64,000 nt of DNA from Macrobrachium rosenbergii (GCF_040412425.1 NC_089795.1:82083663-82147662); one strand, 5' to 3'; positions 12,706-23,890 are shown, counted from the stretch's first letter. Notes: generated by a model from the letters alone, not told the origin. A program made the numbers and translations.

Positions 12706-15700
12706 TTAGAAGATGAACCCTATTCATATGGAACAAGCCCACAGGGGCCATTGAGTTAAAATACAAGCTTCCAAAGAATATGGTGTTCATTAGGAAGAAG
12801 AGAAGGTAAAGGGAAATACAGAAAGATACCTCAATTATTAAGAGGAAACAGTGAATCAGTACATTAATAAATAAATAAAAATGTGTTAAAATGTGAGGAG
12901 GATAGTACTAGGGTAGTAATACATTGCAACTTCGCTTGAACTTTTGAAGTTCCAATTGCATGACATCCTCAGGGAGACTGTTACAGAGTCCAGTGGTGTG
13001 AGGAGTAAAGTAAAGGACCTCTGGAACTGAGAAGTTCTACGGTGATGAATGGCTCGCTTTATAAAATCAGTAGCAGTGATGAGAACTGTTACACCTTTCA
13101 TAATAGATATGTGAATATGTGTATTATAGAAGGAACTCATGAAAATAATCCCCAGGGGAGTCTTTAAGGTGTATTCATGTTGCCTTTTAACAATAGGCTA
13201 AGTGTTGCTCAGCTCTTTTTTTACCAAACAAAGAGTGTCAATTGCCTTTAACCTTAATTTTTTCAGAATTTGTAAACCAGTGTATAATTTCAAATGAAAA
13301 CTACAGACATTTTTAAAACCATTTTTATAGGTGTATTATGAACCATTGCTCTTATTTGTAAATGCAAAAAAAAAAAAAAATTTGACAGCTAGCAAGTGAG
13401 TCAATACATGGCTGTACTGTCATGTATTAATGTACCCTATCTAAATTTCAGGACTTTGATTCACTGAAACTAAAACCAGTTGTAAAGGCATTTGCAAAGC
13501 GAGGTTTTGTATCAGTTGTGCATAAAAATGATCCCAGATGTTTTTGTTAGGTTGCAAAGTAGAGAAATTATTAAAGATATTGGTATTTCATGCTCATATT
13601 GAAATTCATATATTAATTGTACCTAATGTGGTATTTTATTACCAACAGATAACTGGGCATTGCTTTTTGCTCAGCGATTGGCTTTGAAAAATAAACTAGC
13701 ACTTCATGTGGTGTACTGTCTTGTCCCCAAGTTTTTGGATACCACGTATAGACAGTTCCAGTTTCTTTTAAAAGGTAAGTGTGAAACCATTGACAGTCAG
13801 TTCATGTTTACCTGATAGTTACTGCATGCCAGGTGTCTGCAAGTTCAGGTACCAAGGTTGGCTGTTGCAATCTTCATCACATTTGTCATAAGTTTTTTCT
13901 TCCAGTTCTCTTGCTAAGTTTGCATGGATAAATTTTGGTCAAGGAGGTCGAAGTGCATAAGGAAAGGTGATACTTTGTGGCTAAATCTCACTTTTTCCCC
14001 TCGACTAAAAGGAAGGTGGAGGTGCCTGAAATCCACTCATGTTGGGTAGTGATGGAAAAGAACTCATGCAGGAACCTCTCCTCAGTCACCAAATTGGCAG
14101 GGAGCAGCATGACTGGTGACAGAGTAAACAAAACTGGTGCTTACCTGGTAATAATCTCCATCAAGAATGACAAGTGATGAGCCTAGGATGGTCAACCCTG
14201 AAAACAAAATTTGCATAGTCCAAACAAGAATTAACTCTATAGCAGTGATTAGTATCCAGCTTGTATTGTAGTTAATGAACCAAAAACACTGACATACTAA
14301 AATTATTTCTTATAAAATACATATAAAAGGGACTACAGATGTAAACAAATTCACACATTATGCACAAACTATTTTTACAGGAAAATTAGAGAAAAGGGAT
14401 TAGATTAAGCAAAGATGAGAAGACGAGGATGAAAAGCAAAAGGAACAAAAAAAAATCTGTTAAAATTTTTCAAATTGCCAAAGCAATGTTTGGAACCATT
14501 GTAACTGTGTATGTGTGTGTGTAGTCCTGAATCACATGAAGCAATTAGGAGAATAGTTACTGTTTACTGATGGGTCATAGACATACATTCATGAACTGTC
14601 ACTCTTAGCTATCTAATAGTGAGTCATAGGCATACATTCATGTATAGTCACTCTTGCTACTCTGCTTCTTATGTCTACAAGATATAAGAATACAAATGTC
14701 TGGGGATATTCAGACCATGGATGAGAGCCCATATGACTTGGGTTTATCATGAAATACGTCTTTGTATTGATTTTTTCCCCCTTAGAGTTGGGATAATTTT
14801 GCATGTTTTTGCATTCCTTTTCAGGTCTGGAAGAGGTGGAAAAAGAATGCCAGGAATTGTGTATAGAATTTCATGTCCTCTTGGGGGAACCGAAAACTGT
14901 TTTTCCTAAGTTCGTCAAGAGTCACAACATAGGTGGCGTGGTCACAGACTTTTTTCCTTTGCGAATTCCAATGCAGTGGGTAAAGGATGTTCAGAAAGGC
15001 ATCCCTGACAGTATTCCAATGTGCAAGGTAAATCTCTAATTTACTTACTGAATATATATATTAGTGTTCTCCACTGTTATTATTATGATTGTCATTATAA
15101 TACTCTCAACTCATATGAATGACCTTGGAAGTATTCTATAGAACTTTAGTATTAAAGAAGTAAGTTACTGTATTTCACTGAAGTTCCCAATTCAAAATAT
15201 TCTCTTCATCATTAAGAAAAGACCAACATTATTTTACAGGTCTCTTAAGTAGTTTTTTGCTTAATGCTATATTTTGAATTGAAGATATCCATAATTAAAC
15301 AGTATTTTAATGTACCTCGTACAGTTTCCATCAAGTCCTCTTCACTCCTTCCTAATTACTCATCTCACAGGTTCCATCCAAGTCCTCTTTACTTCCTTCA
15401 TACTTATCCCTACCATATGCACAAACCATCTCATTTTCAACTCTTATCACATCAGTAATCTTTACCACTCCTGCACTTCTAATTTCTTCATTTTCTAGCT
15501 TATGCATCATCACGGGTTTGCTTATGATACCATAGATATTTAATTTTTAGTTTATTTAGTGTTCATTTATCACACACTACCTCTGGCACCTCGCTTCATT
15601 TCCCCCAAGCTGCTTTTATCCTCCTTTCAGCATTAACATCACATCCTCCCTCCTGGCTGAAAGTCTATTCTAAGTAGGCAGTCCCCACTTACTGGCAGTG

Positions 15701-18700
15701 TTGGTTAATGGCAATCCGGTTTTACAGTGCTTGTCTAGTGACGTCGTTAACTGGATTTTCGGCGCCGATCTCCGGTTAGTGGCGTCGATATCCGGTTAGA
15801 GGCGCCGATATCCGGTTAGAGGCCCCATTAAGCGGGTTATCAGTTAGCGGTGATTTTCAGTTAGCGGCACTTGGCCAGGAACAGAACCCCCACCATTAAC
15901 CGGGACTGCTTGTACCTGAAATTCTTGGTCACCACCACATTTGGTATTCAGGCAATTTTCATTTAGAACTTAAATAAAAGTTTATGTTGCAAGAAGTTAT
16001 TGATTTCAGGTACAATATGTTTAATAATGTTAGTTACTTTGTATTGATGAAGTTGTTGGGGTTGGGTTTCATTTCATTAGTTATCAATGTATTCTTTGGG
16101 AAAAATTTATTTTGCAACTGTGACTTTGGTAACCACAACTGTTTGTGAAATTAATTGGTAGCAAATAAGAGTTTGGTGAAGTATTCCTCAAGTTTGTATA
16201 ACCCAGCTAAACATAGACCTTTATATTTTTTATAGTAATCTAACTTTTACAAGTAAATAATGAACAAGGCCTATATATTTGCACCCTCTACCATTTATTT
16301 TCTCTCATGGTTTTAATTCAATTTTAGGTGGATGCTCATAATATTGTGCCATGCTGGCAGGCTTCTGATAAACAAGAGTACTCTGCTAAAACTATCCGTA
16401 GGAAAATCAATGACCAACTTTCAACCTATTTGACCAAGTTTCCACCTGTTGTGAAGCACCCTTATGAAAGTAAATGTAAAGCTAAGGTAAGATTTATGGA
16501 TAGAATTTCTCCCATATCTAGTATAGTATACTTTTGCTTGAAGATTTTATTGAGTGGCAGGGCACAGTCAAGACCCATTTATGCTCCAACATCAGATAGA
16601 CTTATTTTGCATGTCTTAAACTCCAGGAATACTACTGATGAGGCCTTTCAAATTGAAGGAGTTTCCCAGTATTACACTTCAGTAATTACACACACGTACT
16701 TACATATACTGTACCTGCATTCAGAAAAAGCACACATTTCGTTTTCTGAAATGCTACGTAGTTTTCATAAGTACTTCATTATGTGGCATACATGAATTTA
16801 GAAAAAATTTATGGTAGAACTTATAGAGATGCAATGTAGAGGGTGTTGAGGATGTATGGTATAGAAGATAAGTTACTCACTGATTAAAAACTATTATGTG
16901 TGTGTTGTCTTCACAGATGTTTAATATCTGTAAAGATAAAATTATGTGAGAAGTTAGACGAAGGACGGTAAATGTAGATGCTAAGTTGCTGCATGAGAAG
17001 ATGAAGTGTGTGGAATTGCTGATGTTGACAGCTGGTAAAGTATTGAAATGGGATCATTAAGAAAAAACTGGAGGAACTAATAAAAGTGGTTGTAATTGTT
17101 TGCAAGAACAGAAAGAGTAAAGTAAGGAAGATCTATAGTGAGGTAATGTTGTAAACAGAAACTTGGAACTAAGAGCTTTTGTCAGGTAAGATATGGAACT
17201 ATCAAGTGAGGGAAAGTCTTGCTCCTCTTCAAACTACTGTTGTCAGTAGCTAGTCAGCTTTTGAATTGTCTGTCCAGTCTGGGCATTAAGTTGCAAGTAA
17301 AAGTAAGGGTTAAGATATGAAAAAGTATTTTAGATTTTTTACAGTATTTTTGTGCTTTTGAATTGCGCATATTCAGTTTAGATGAGCAATAGCAGCTGTC
17401 AAAGATGTGCGTTTGAAAGGTTTATAATTAGAACATGTTACTGTATTTCTTTGCTGTGTTAATTTTATCATTGCATATACTGATACACCTCTATCTTGAG
17501 TTATTTACCTGGATTGCATTGCTTTTTTCCTTATTCTAATAGCCTACAGACTGGGTAGAAGCAGACAAATTTTTAGAAGTTGATCGATCAGTGGGACCAG
17601 TTGAATGGGCAAACCAGGGACCAAAGCAGGACTTGGTGTTCTGAACCAGTTTTGTCTTAAGAGGCTTAGAAAATATGCTGCCAAGTCAAATGACCCAACT
17701 GAAAATGCTCTAAGTAATCTGTCTCCATGGCTCCATTTTGGTAAGTACTGCACTGTATTTATTACGTTGAGCTTGGGTTGGATGAGTGAACTGTATTTAT
17801 TACATTGAGCTTAGGGCAGATGAGATGGGAACGTGAACGATACTCGCCACTGCAGCCGCCGACTCATGGACAGGGCACACCCAAGGCTGATGTGGCAACA
17901 GGAACTGAAGCTCCTGGTACAGCTAAGGGGAGAGCAGCAGGGCTTGCAACTGTTGAGGGGACAACATGGGAACGTGAGGGGACAGGAATGGGACAATAGG
18001 CCACTGAAGGTTGGTACTTCTGGAAGGCCTAGAGAAGCCCAGATGCTAGCCAACTTCTGAGCCTCCGATCCCGAAATAGAACAAGATGGCGCTGCCCTTC
18101 CTTCATTGGGGGGGAGGACCCCCCCAATAGAGCAGCAGTAGCCAGAGAGATAATATCTCCTGACCCCTCTCCCAAAACTTCCAAAGTCACAGCTATGGAA
18201 GAAGAAGCAACTAGAGGAAGATTGGGCATGGAAGAGGAACCAGAAGGAGACTGAGAAGTGGGCATCAAAGGAGGAGAACCAAGATGGTGCCTCCTTCCTC
18301 CTCTGATGCTTCTTCTTGGTAAAAATCCTCCACTGCTCAGGAGGCCAAGAAGGACACTCAGAACATGGATTAGCAACATTACATACATTAGCTCTGCATC
18401 TGCTGCTAGTAGAAGGGGGGTCAGTCTTAAACGAAGCCAAAAAACGTGAACAAGGGAAGACATCAATGCCAGGACATTTCCTCTGAGGCTTATATGAGTT
18501 ATGTTTGCATGTTCAAATGCAACACAAAAACATAATAAAAGCGCTAATGCACAATCACACAGAATAGCACTATTTCATAACACAAAAGGCAAACCAAAGA
18601 AGAAAAATGGACAGGAGAAAACCAGCTTCTGGAAGGATGGGCAGTAACACGTCCTTTTAGTAAGGAGATAAGGAAGAAACTGAGACGTCACAGCATTCTT

Positions 18701-21700
18701 GGGTGAAGATAGGTTGATTGTTTCCTCCTGTCTCACCTGAGTAGCCAAACCCCATTGCCACCAATACCTTGTTCTACAATTTTATATGTTTTTACCAGTT
18801 TCCAGGTTTGTTAGCTATGAAAAATACAAATTAATTAAAAATTTGTCATTTTACAAGGTTAATAACCTTATATTGCTCTTCAAACAATATTTGTACTTTG
18901 TTCTTGTCCTTTATAGTAAAATTTCATGTATATTAAACTAGTAGTTTTATTGTATTTACTGACTGCAATAGTTTTGTTATATATGACCTAAATATGTTCT
19001 GAATTATAGTGTAATTTAATGCTCTATTATAATTTACAGGTCAGGTATCAGCCCAAAGATGTGCATTAGAGGTAAGAAGATACAGGAAGCAGTTAAAAGA
19101 ATCTACAGAAAGTTTTCTTGAAGAGATTATAATTAGACAAGAGCTAACTGACAATTATTGTTATTATCAAAAAGATTATGATAATATTGATGGAGCATAT
19201 TCATGGGCAAGAACCACTCTTAATGATCACAGGTAAGATATTAAATTTTGCAACAGTATGTACATTTTATATCTTGGATAGCTAATAAAAATAAAGCATG
19301 TTCCCTATGGTTTTTTACAATGATTTTGCTGATTTCATTTGAAAAATCTTTTCATTTCTGTTGATCCTTGCAACTGGACATCAAATAAATCTTACTGAGG
19401 GAAATTCAGAAGCTTTGCCCAGATAGATTATGCAGTTTGAGTTGAGATGAACAGGTAATCATTCACTGTATTTTTAAAGAACTTTCTGTTCTGTTCTTGA
19501 GTCCAAATTGGCCTCACAGACCTAGACAGACATAAACTGTTGCTGCATTAGTGCAGCTGTCCTTTTAAATTTTACTTTTCATGTCTTCATACTTGTTGGT
19601 TTGTGATTAATTTGGTATAATATCAGGTTCTGTGATCCTGCAATTGACTAGTTACTGCAATTCATTGTCATTTATGCTGAAATCAGTGGTGAAATTATTG
19701 CTTGTTATTAAGAGGCTTTTGTTCGCCATCTCCCACGTTGTCTCTTAACCCAGATGTCTGGCTGGCAAGTAACCATTTACTTTACAGTTCAGAGGCATAT
19801 GACTCCTTCCTATGTCCTTCTATGGCCAGGAAGTGAGGCCAGGTGAGCTGAACCTCCAGTCGGTTCTGAGGCTTCTGTATCCTCCCTCTAAGAGTAAGTC
19901 TCCCTTATCAATTTGTATTTATAACTAACAAACCTGCAGTGTTAACATATACTGCCCACCTCAAGCCAACTCTCCATATTTTACCTGGGCTAGAGAAAAC
20001 TGACACAATGCTTCCGAGATGAGGTATGGGAGGTCGACTCCTCCTCCCTCACACCGCCATCTTGGCTGTCTCCCGATGCCATCAACTCCTTGTAACTTTT
20101 TTTTAACCGGACTCCAGCTGGCGCTAGGGATTTTTCCCCTTATGTTAAAAGTGCAGGTTTGTCAGTTACAAAAAATATAAATTGATTTAAGAATTTGTCA
20201 TTTTGTGATAAAAATGTTAACGGTATCAAGTTTTACAGTTATGTGATGTTTCAGAGATGACAAACGGCCATACTTGTACTCACAGGCAACATTAGATGAA
20301 GCCAGAACTCATGATGAACTTTGGAATTCTGCACAGGTTAGTTTTCTCTCTTCATTTAACTCTTCTGTAATTTAACTCTGTTAGTAGCTTTCAATGATCA
20401 TTTATAGAACTGCCATTCCATCATATATATATATGCATATATTTGCATCCTATGAATGTCTGCCAGAATGAAAGGTAGTCTCACCATGTACACACTTACT
20501 TCTGGTAATCACACAGGGATTGTATTTAATTGTAGGCTTATTCTGCATGCCCTTGCTTTAGAAGAAATCACTGTTCTGGTGATTGTGAATAATCTGTGCT
20601 TTATTTTTTCCTTTTAATCATAATTCCATTCAACTGCTTCTGTTGAGCTGTCAGTAAGTGATAAAAGAGTTAATTCTGCAATTGATAGGTATTTTACAGT
20701 TGCTTGGTTGAAATTTCATATCACTGACTTTGTCAATAAACAATTTTAATAATTGAGAATATAGCCTGTCATATGCTTTCTTCATTTCAGCCAATGATTA
20801 CCGTGTTGTGTATATAATTTAAAATTTTCATGGTGTGGTATTATTGTTGTGAAGATTTTAGCATGTTTACCATGCCACTAACTAGCTAGTGGGTAGCATC
20901 CTGGTTAACATTCAGAAGTGAATCTTTTGTGCTAGTTTCCATTTTTTTTTTTATTGATTGTACTGTAGTGAATAGTGAGTAGATTGTTTTGCTTCTTAGC
21001 TTCATTATTTTTGCAGTTATTTCATATTGCCATTTAGCTTTTTAAATAACTTGTGTACTGTGTACATTTTGACCTTTCCTTTCTGCCATTAACAATCTGC
21101 CTTATATCTCTGGGAAGGCTAATTTTATGTATAATTCTTCAGGCTATTCTGTACATCAGTAATATCTGTTGCTGCCCATGATTAATGCTGTGACATATGT
21201 TACATTATTTTTCATTTGCAACTATAGATTTTTTTTATACTGTATTTGTTTGGTAGGAACCTTTCCACACTTTAAATTTTGTGCTTTGGTGGTAATTTTT
21301 TTTTTGTTCAGTGTAAGGCTTACTGCTATTGTTTGCTCTTGTACCTCTTGCAGATATTGAGTGATCAGTAATGAGGTGCTTGTACTAATGAAAAATGAAT
21401 TTGTTTTGAATTTTATATTTGTGCCTTTTCAGATCCAGTTAATTAAAGAAGGGAAGATGCATGGCTTTTTACGCATGTATTGGGCTAAAAAGATACTTGA
21501 ATGGACAGCTAGTCCTGAAGAAGCTATAACTATTGCCTTATATCTCAATGATAGATATAACCTTGATGGCACTGATCCTAATGGATATGTAGGTGAGTCA
21601 ATATTTATAACTCTAAAGTATTTTCTGTTATTTACTCTGGAGTACCTTTTCTTTGCTGACTGATTCACTGAGAATGACATTTTTAAAAAACTTGTAGTTG

Positions 21701-22020
21701 ATATGAGTTTTCAAACTGTCGTGTCTCTTTCATCATGTATTAATTATTGTGGATTTAGGTCCCAAAGTACAAAGAAGTAAAAAATGAAAATAATATTTTG
21801 AATGATCAAAATTCTGAAATCTGTTTGTGCAGCAGTAGTTTTGAGATCCAGTCATTCTCCTCCTTGTGGAACTGTCATTTCAGTATAGTTATCAGTAATG
21901 TCTACTATGCATTTTTTGCTCTCTCTCTCTCTCTCTCTCTTTAAGAGGTAGAACTGATGTTGATTTTGAAGCCTCTTATTATACAACACTAAAAATATTG
22001 CATGTGATTTATTTGACAGC

Positions 22021-22106
<86 letters not shown>

Positions 22107-23303
22107 ACTTTTGAGTGCACAGTAATTGAGATGTAGAAGAAAAGATATTAAAATGGGGCACATGTGGTATTTTTACACTATAGTATGTAGGTGCAGGATT
22201 CCGTATGGGCTAGGCTAGGGTGACTGGAAGTTTATAATCAGCTCCAGAGTCATTGCTAATGAAAAATTACAACTTAAGTATTCAACTCTGTTTCATATTC
22301 AGTCATAGTTGAAGTTTCAAAAAGTTCCAAGATGATATATATCTTAAATGTGGCAATGAAACAAGTCACATAGAATCTTCAGATAATACATGTATTTGAA
22401 ACATGGACCTGTGCATCCCATCCTGGACAGTTAGGTTCTTGTAGGTCTAGCCCAAAGAGAGGTGAAGATTGGAGCAGGGCAAAGTCAGTGAAGTTGGACA
22501 GCTTGGTAGGAAGAGACCAGAAGGAGTGGATGACAAGTAGAGGAAAGAAAGAAATGTAGATGGTGGATGAGTGGATGGGGCAAAAAACTTTTATTACTGT
22601 CCTAAATTATGATGAACAGAATATAACCCTCTGTGGTTATGAAAGGTACAAGCTAGTATGTTAATCTAAAGCTTTGTATGTTAATCTAAAGCTGTGTGTG
22701 TACCAGAACAGAGAAGAAATTGTAAATGTGCATAACTGAGGTGAGAGCATTTGTGAGAGAATATTTTTCAGAATGTACATGCATGTTTAAAATTCTCTTG
22801 AACCTGAGTTCATTGGCTTTATAGAGATCTGTAGACTTCATTCAGCTAATCAAACAATCTCTGTGAGAGCCAAGATATATAGCTCAGTGATCTGGTTAAA
22901 CTATTTTCTATGACTAATATTTAACCAAGTAGGATTTTAAACTTAGTCTTGTGTCTCCTTTCTGAGAGAGGATTAGTTAGTTAGTTACAAATGATTTGTT
23001 TTAAACTGCTAAAAGATGATTGCTCATTCTTGCAATTAAGAGACTTCCACATTGTACATAGACTGTTCACCATGTAAGTTTATGTAATGGAATTAATTTT
23101 TTAGAGTATATAAGATTTCTTTCTTTATTTTTGCAGGCGTCATGTGGTCTATATGTGGCATACATGATCAAGGATGGAAAGAGAGGCCAATATTTGGGAA
23201 AATAAGGTATATGAACTATGAGGGTTGCAAAAGGAAGTTCAAAATTGAAGCTTTTGTGGCTCGTTATGGAGGAAAAAGGCACACATATGTTCCTCCTACC
23301 TAG
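9507..23303 (+). CDS. phr: Class II CPD photolyase (deoxyribodipyrimidine photolyase), ten exons, one frameshift
   Basis: It encodes a light-driven, FAD-containing enzyme that splits UV-induced cyclobutane pyrimidine dimers. Coding exons are 9507-9602, 9809-9935, 13649-13774, 14825-15027, 16328-16486, 17543-17740, 19040-19232, 20255-20336, 21433-21592 and 23137-23303, all joined by GT-AG introns. The product would be 503 residues if one missing base in exon 6 is counted, a normal class II length. Seen motifs: [19 protein letters not shown] at the start of the photolyase alpha/beta domain; [14 protein letters not shown] and a good match to class II signature 1 ([15 protein letters not shown], residues 329-343) in the FAD domain; [16 protein letters not shown]; and an exact match to class II signature 2 (GIHDQGW...FGKIRYMN, residues 456-475). 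Read literally, the frame closes at TGA 17642-17644 after about 270 residues, removing the FAD domain. The start has A at -3 and G at +4, with an upstream in-frame stop. Family identity is near certain; whether this allele is functional is open. Confidence 0.95.
9809..9935 (+). CDS. phr: Photolyase exon 2
   Basis: It runs from acceptor TTTAG to donor GTGTGT. It encodes the conserved [18 protein letters not shown] and [10 protein letters not shown] segments that open the photolyase fold. It leaves one base that joins exon 3 to make Asp. Confidence 0.93.
10320..10700 (+). mobile_element. Non-LTR (LINE) reverse transcriptase fragment in photolyase intron 2
   Basis: The plus strand reads [14 protein letters not shown], stop, [20 protein letters not shown], then LQRMLDRMH and, after frame shifts, [12 protein letters not shown] is the polymerase motif and the ordering matches the RTE/CR1-like reverse transcriptases common in arthropods. 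A stop and shifts show it is dead. It lies in sense orientation. Confidence 0.7.
12130..12340 (-). repeat. Decayed decapod SINE-like copy
   Basis: A segment reading CTCCAAAGAACCCTTAATAT and following bases resembles, in reverse, the repeat at 58937-59245 (GGCATTACTTAAGGTTCTTT). It is heavily diverged, so this assignment is tentative. Confidence 0.35.
12612..12702. repeat. (GAT)n-(TTA)n microsatellite
   Basis: A short GAT run passes into a pure TTA run and abuts the repeat element that follows. The polyaspartate and polytyrosine frames seen here are artefacts. Confidence 0.96.
12703..13140 (-). repeat. Decapod interspersed repeat ending in the TTA run
   Basis: It contains GAAGATGAACCCTATTCATA, AAGCTTCCAAAGAATATGGT, CATCCTCAGGGAGACTGTTA and ACCTCTGGAACTGAGAAGTT in sequence. 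I recognise this as a widespread decapod element usually found beside (ATT)n. A truncated relative lies at 59272-59345. Orientation is inferred from the microsatellite being the element tail. Confidence 0.55.
13141..13620. other. Intron 2 remainder, nothing recognised
   Basis: AT-rich intronic sequence including a poly(A) run at about 13366-13380. Confidence 0.5.
13649..13774 (+). CDS. phr: Photolyase exon 3
   Basis: It encodes [20 protein letters not shown] and the LVPKFLDT segment of the N-terminal alpha/beta domain. The acceptor is ACCAACAG and the donor GTAAGT. The downstream join makes Gly. Confidence 0.95.
14825..15027 (+). CDS. phr: Photolyase exon 4
   Basis: It encodes [20 protein letters not shown], then [15 protein letters not shown] and WVKDV, the middle of the alpha/beta domain. 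The acceptor is CTTTTCAG and the donor GTAAAT. It ends in phase 0. Confidence 0.95.
15028..15670. other. Intron 4, pyrimidine-rich stretch
   Basis: Bases ~15310-15500 are strongly C/T-rich on the plus strand, with short frames only. It may be an old retroelement piece, but nothing is recognisable. Confidence 0.4.
15675..15914 (+). mobile_element. Pogo/Tigger-like MITE with internal ~20-bp repeats
   Basis: It starts TAGGCAGTCCCCACTTACTG and ends AACCGGGACTGCTTGTA, giving inverted termini near AGGCAGTCCCCG next to TA, as in Tc1/pogo-type elements. The interior carries about three tandem ~20-bp units based on GGCGCCGATATCCGGTTAGA. A second, larger member is at 35239-35788. It is non-coding and sits in photolyase intron 4. 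Confidence 0.6.
16328..16486 (+). CDS. phr: Photolyase exon 5
   Basis: It encodes [20 protein letters not shown], then TIRRKIN and the FPPVVKHPY linker that leads into the FAD-binding half. It is 159 bases long and in phase 0 at both ends. Confidence 0.95.
17543..17740 (+). CDS. phr: Photolyase exon 6, with a one-base deletion
   Basis: The first part reads [20 protein letters not shown] in the expected frame. From 17614 on, the conserved continuation [13 protein letters not shown] to [13 protein letters not shown] lies one frame over. The exon is 198 bases, where 199 are needed for its phase. The deficit maps to the A run at 17611-17613, where family members read Trp-Ala-Lys-Pro-Gly-Thr. In the literal frame TGA follows at 17642-17644. 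Donor GTAAGT is intact. Confidence 0.9.
17811..18480 (-). mobile_element. Retroelement gag-like ORF, antisense in photolyase intron 6
   Basis: An uninterrupted minus-strand frame of 209 codons (18440 to 17811), extending somewhat upstream without the first Met, contains [20 protein letters not shown] followed by [16 protein letters not shown]. This is a Cys-rich, then Trp/Lys-rich arrangement. I associate it with the N-terminal part of gag-like proteins of DIRS or related retroelements in crustaceans. The remainder is Ser/Cys-rich. No reverse transcriptase lies beside it. The reverse-sense frames over the same bases are shadows. The class assignment is from memory of motif style. Confidence 0.45.
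18600..18860. repeat. Possible retroelement terminal region with shared ~53-bp motif
   Basis: Beyond the 5' side of the gag-like ORF, bases 18803-18854 (CAGGTTTGTTAGCTATGAAA to AATTTGTCATTTTAC) recur nearly unchanged at 20154-20207 and 46707-46760. The motif contains an ACAAATT/AATTTGT inverted pair and is probably a terminus or UTR of one mobile family. Confidence 0.5.
19040..19232 (+). CDS. phr: Photolyase exon 7
   Basis: It encodes [17 protein letters not shown] followed by class II signature 1 and the [11 protein letters not shown] segment, all in the FAD domain. The acceptor is TTTACAG and the donor GTAAGA. It leaves two bases of an Arg codon. Confidence 0.96.
19700..20215. repeat. Probable retroelement UTR/LTR fragment in intron 7
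   Basis: The block is GC-richer than surrounding intron. It includes CACCGCCATCTTGGCTGTCT and GGACTCCAGCTGGCGCTAGG, then ends in the second copy of the ~53-bp shared motif (20154-20207). It has no coding frame. It looks like a non-coding end of a retroelement, but the family is unknown. Confidence 0.4.
20255..20336 (+). CDS. phr: Photolyase exon 8
   Basis: It encodes [20 protein letters not shown] and ELWNSAQ, the short conserved segment before the MHGFLRMYW helix. The acceptor is GTTTCAG and the donor GTTAGT. Confidence 0.95.
20337..21432. other. Photolyase intron 8, nothing recognised
   Basis: An AT-rich intron without recognisable inserts or coding signal. Confidence 0.5.
21433..21592 (+). 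CDS. phr: Photolyase exon 9
   Basis: It encodes [20 protein letters not shown], followed by TASPEEA and [17 protein letters not shown], core of the flavin-binding domain and highly conserved in class II photolyases. Its donor is GTGAGT. Confidence 0.97.
21919..22102. repeat. (TC)n microsatellites in intron 9
   Basis: Two pure TC runs, about 21919-21942 and 22025-22102. The longer run is followed by CAGC and unrelated intron. Confidence 0.96.
22103..23136. other. Rest of photolyase intron 9
   Basis: Contains a possible fragment of the SINE-like family near 22480-22650 (GACAGCTTGGTAGGAAGAGA) and a SINE ending near 22880 (CAGTGATCTGGTTAAACTA). No exon was found. Confidence 0.35.
23137..23303 (+). 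CDS. phr: Photolyase exon 10 (terminal)
   Basis: It encodes [13 protein letters not shown] through [16 protein letters not shown], then FVARYGG and a short basic tail, with TAG at 23301-23303. Class II signature 2 is complete. The acceptor is TTTTTGCAG. Confidence 0.97.
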
Positions 23304-23689
23304 TCTCATCATTCTTTCACTATCATGGAAGTTATGTGATTGTGCAGCATTCTTTATGTTTAAAGAGTGGCATGTGAACAATTTTATTAAATTTAATGTT
23401 TATCTTTATACCCTAGAAGGTGTTCTTGTAGATTTTGCAAGGAAGGTAAATCCACATTTGAGGATCGTAATTTATATAGAATATTTGCCAATGCCAAGAA
23501 CCATTTAGGTATAAAATGTTGCCGTAAAATATAATGATATTGAAATGATAGTCCACAATAGGGGATTATTATTATACAGGAGATTAATAAGACCACCTAG
23601 TTGCATTTCTGGACTCATGAGGCTCAACTTTAGGATTTGTTCTTGAGTGGTAGGTTAAAACTTTACTTAAGTTAGTTTAAAGAATCTGG

Positions 23690-23890
23690 TCAGCTGGATG
23701 AGAAGAGATCAAAAAGAATATGTGAAAAATTAAAGAGTGAGCACTGCTGCTGGGAGTCAGAGGGATGCTGCAGAGAACCCCAATAATGTACTATCTGCAG
23801 TGTGCTGCAAAAGGCCTCCCCCTATAAGCATTACGGGTACCCCCCCCACTGGGCCATTAATGGAGTGTAACATATAGTGTGTATTGTGGG
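23690..23890 (-). repeat. Decapod SINE-like copy, diverged
   Basis: GATGCTGCAGAGAACCCCAA followed by CTGCAGTGTGCTGCAAAAGG matches, in reverse, the core of the 58937-59245 repeat. It lies 390 bp after the photolyase stop codon and may be part of its 3' UTR. Confidence 0.45.

Noticed and set aside
12443..12790. Open frames with poly-Asp/Tyr and poly-Ile on both strands
   Set aside because: They are translations of the (TTA)n and (GAT)n microsatellite and its flanks.
16328..16795. A 155-residue frame as a separate gene
   Set aside because: Only the first 53 codons are conserved (photolyase exon 5). The remainder reads past the GTAAGA donor into the intron.
17805..18466. Plus-strand and second minus-strand frames overlapping the gag-like ORF
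   Set aside because: They lack the Cys/Trp motif and are shadows of the 18440-17811 frame or of low-complexity sequence.
21361..21663. A 100-residue frame including the photolyase MHGFLRMYW segment as a stand-alone gene
   Set aside because: The conserved part is exon 9, bounded by a CAG acceptor and GTGAGT donor. The rest is intron read-through.
23218..23508. A 96-residue frame over photolyase exon 10
   Set aside because: It is out of frame with the conserved signature and is a shadow of the true terminal exon.
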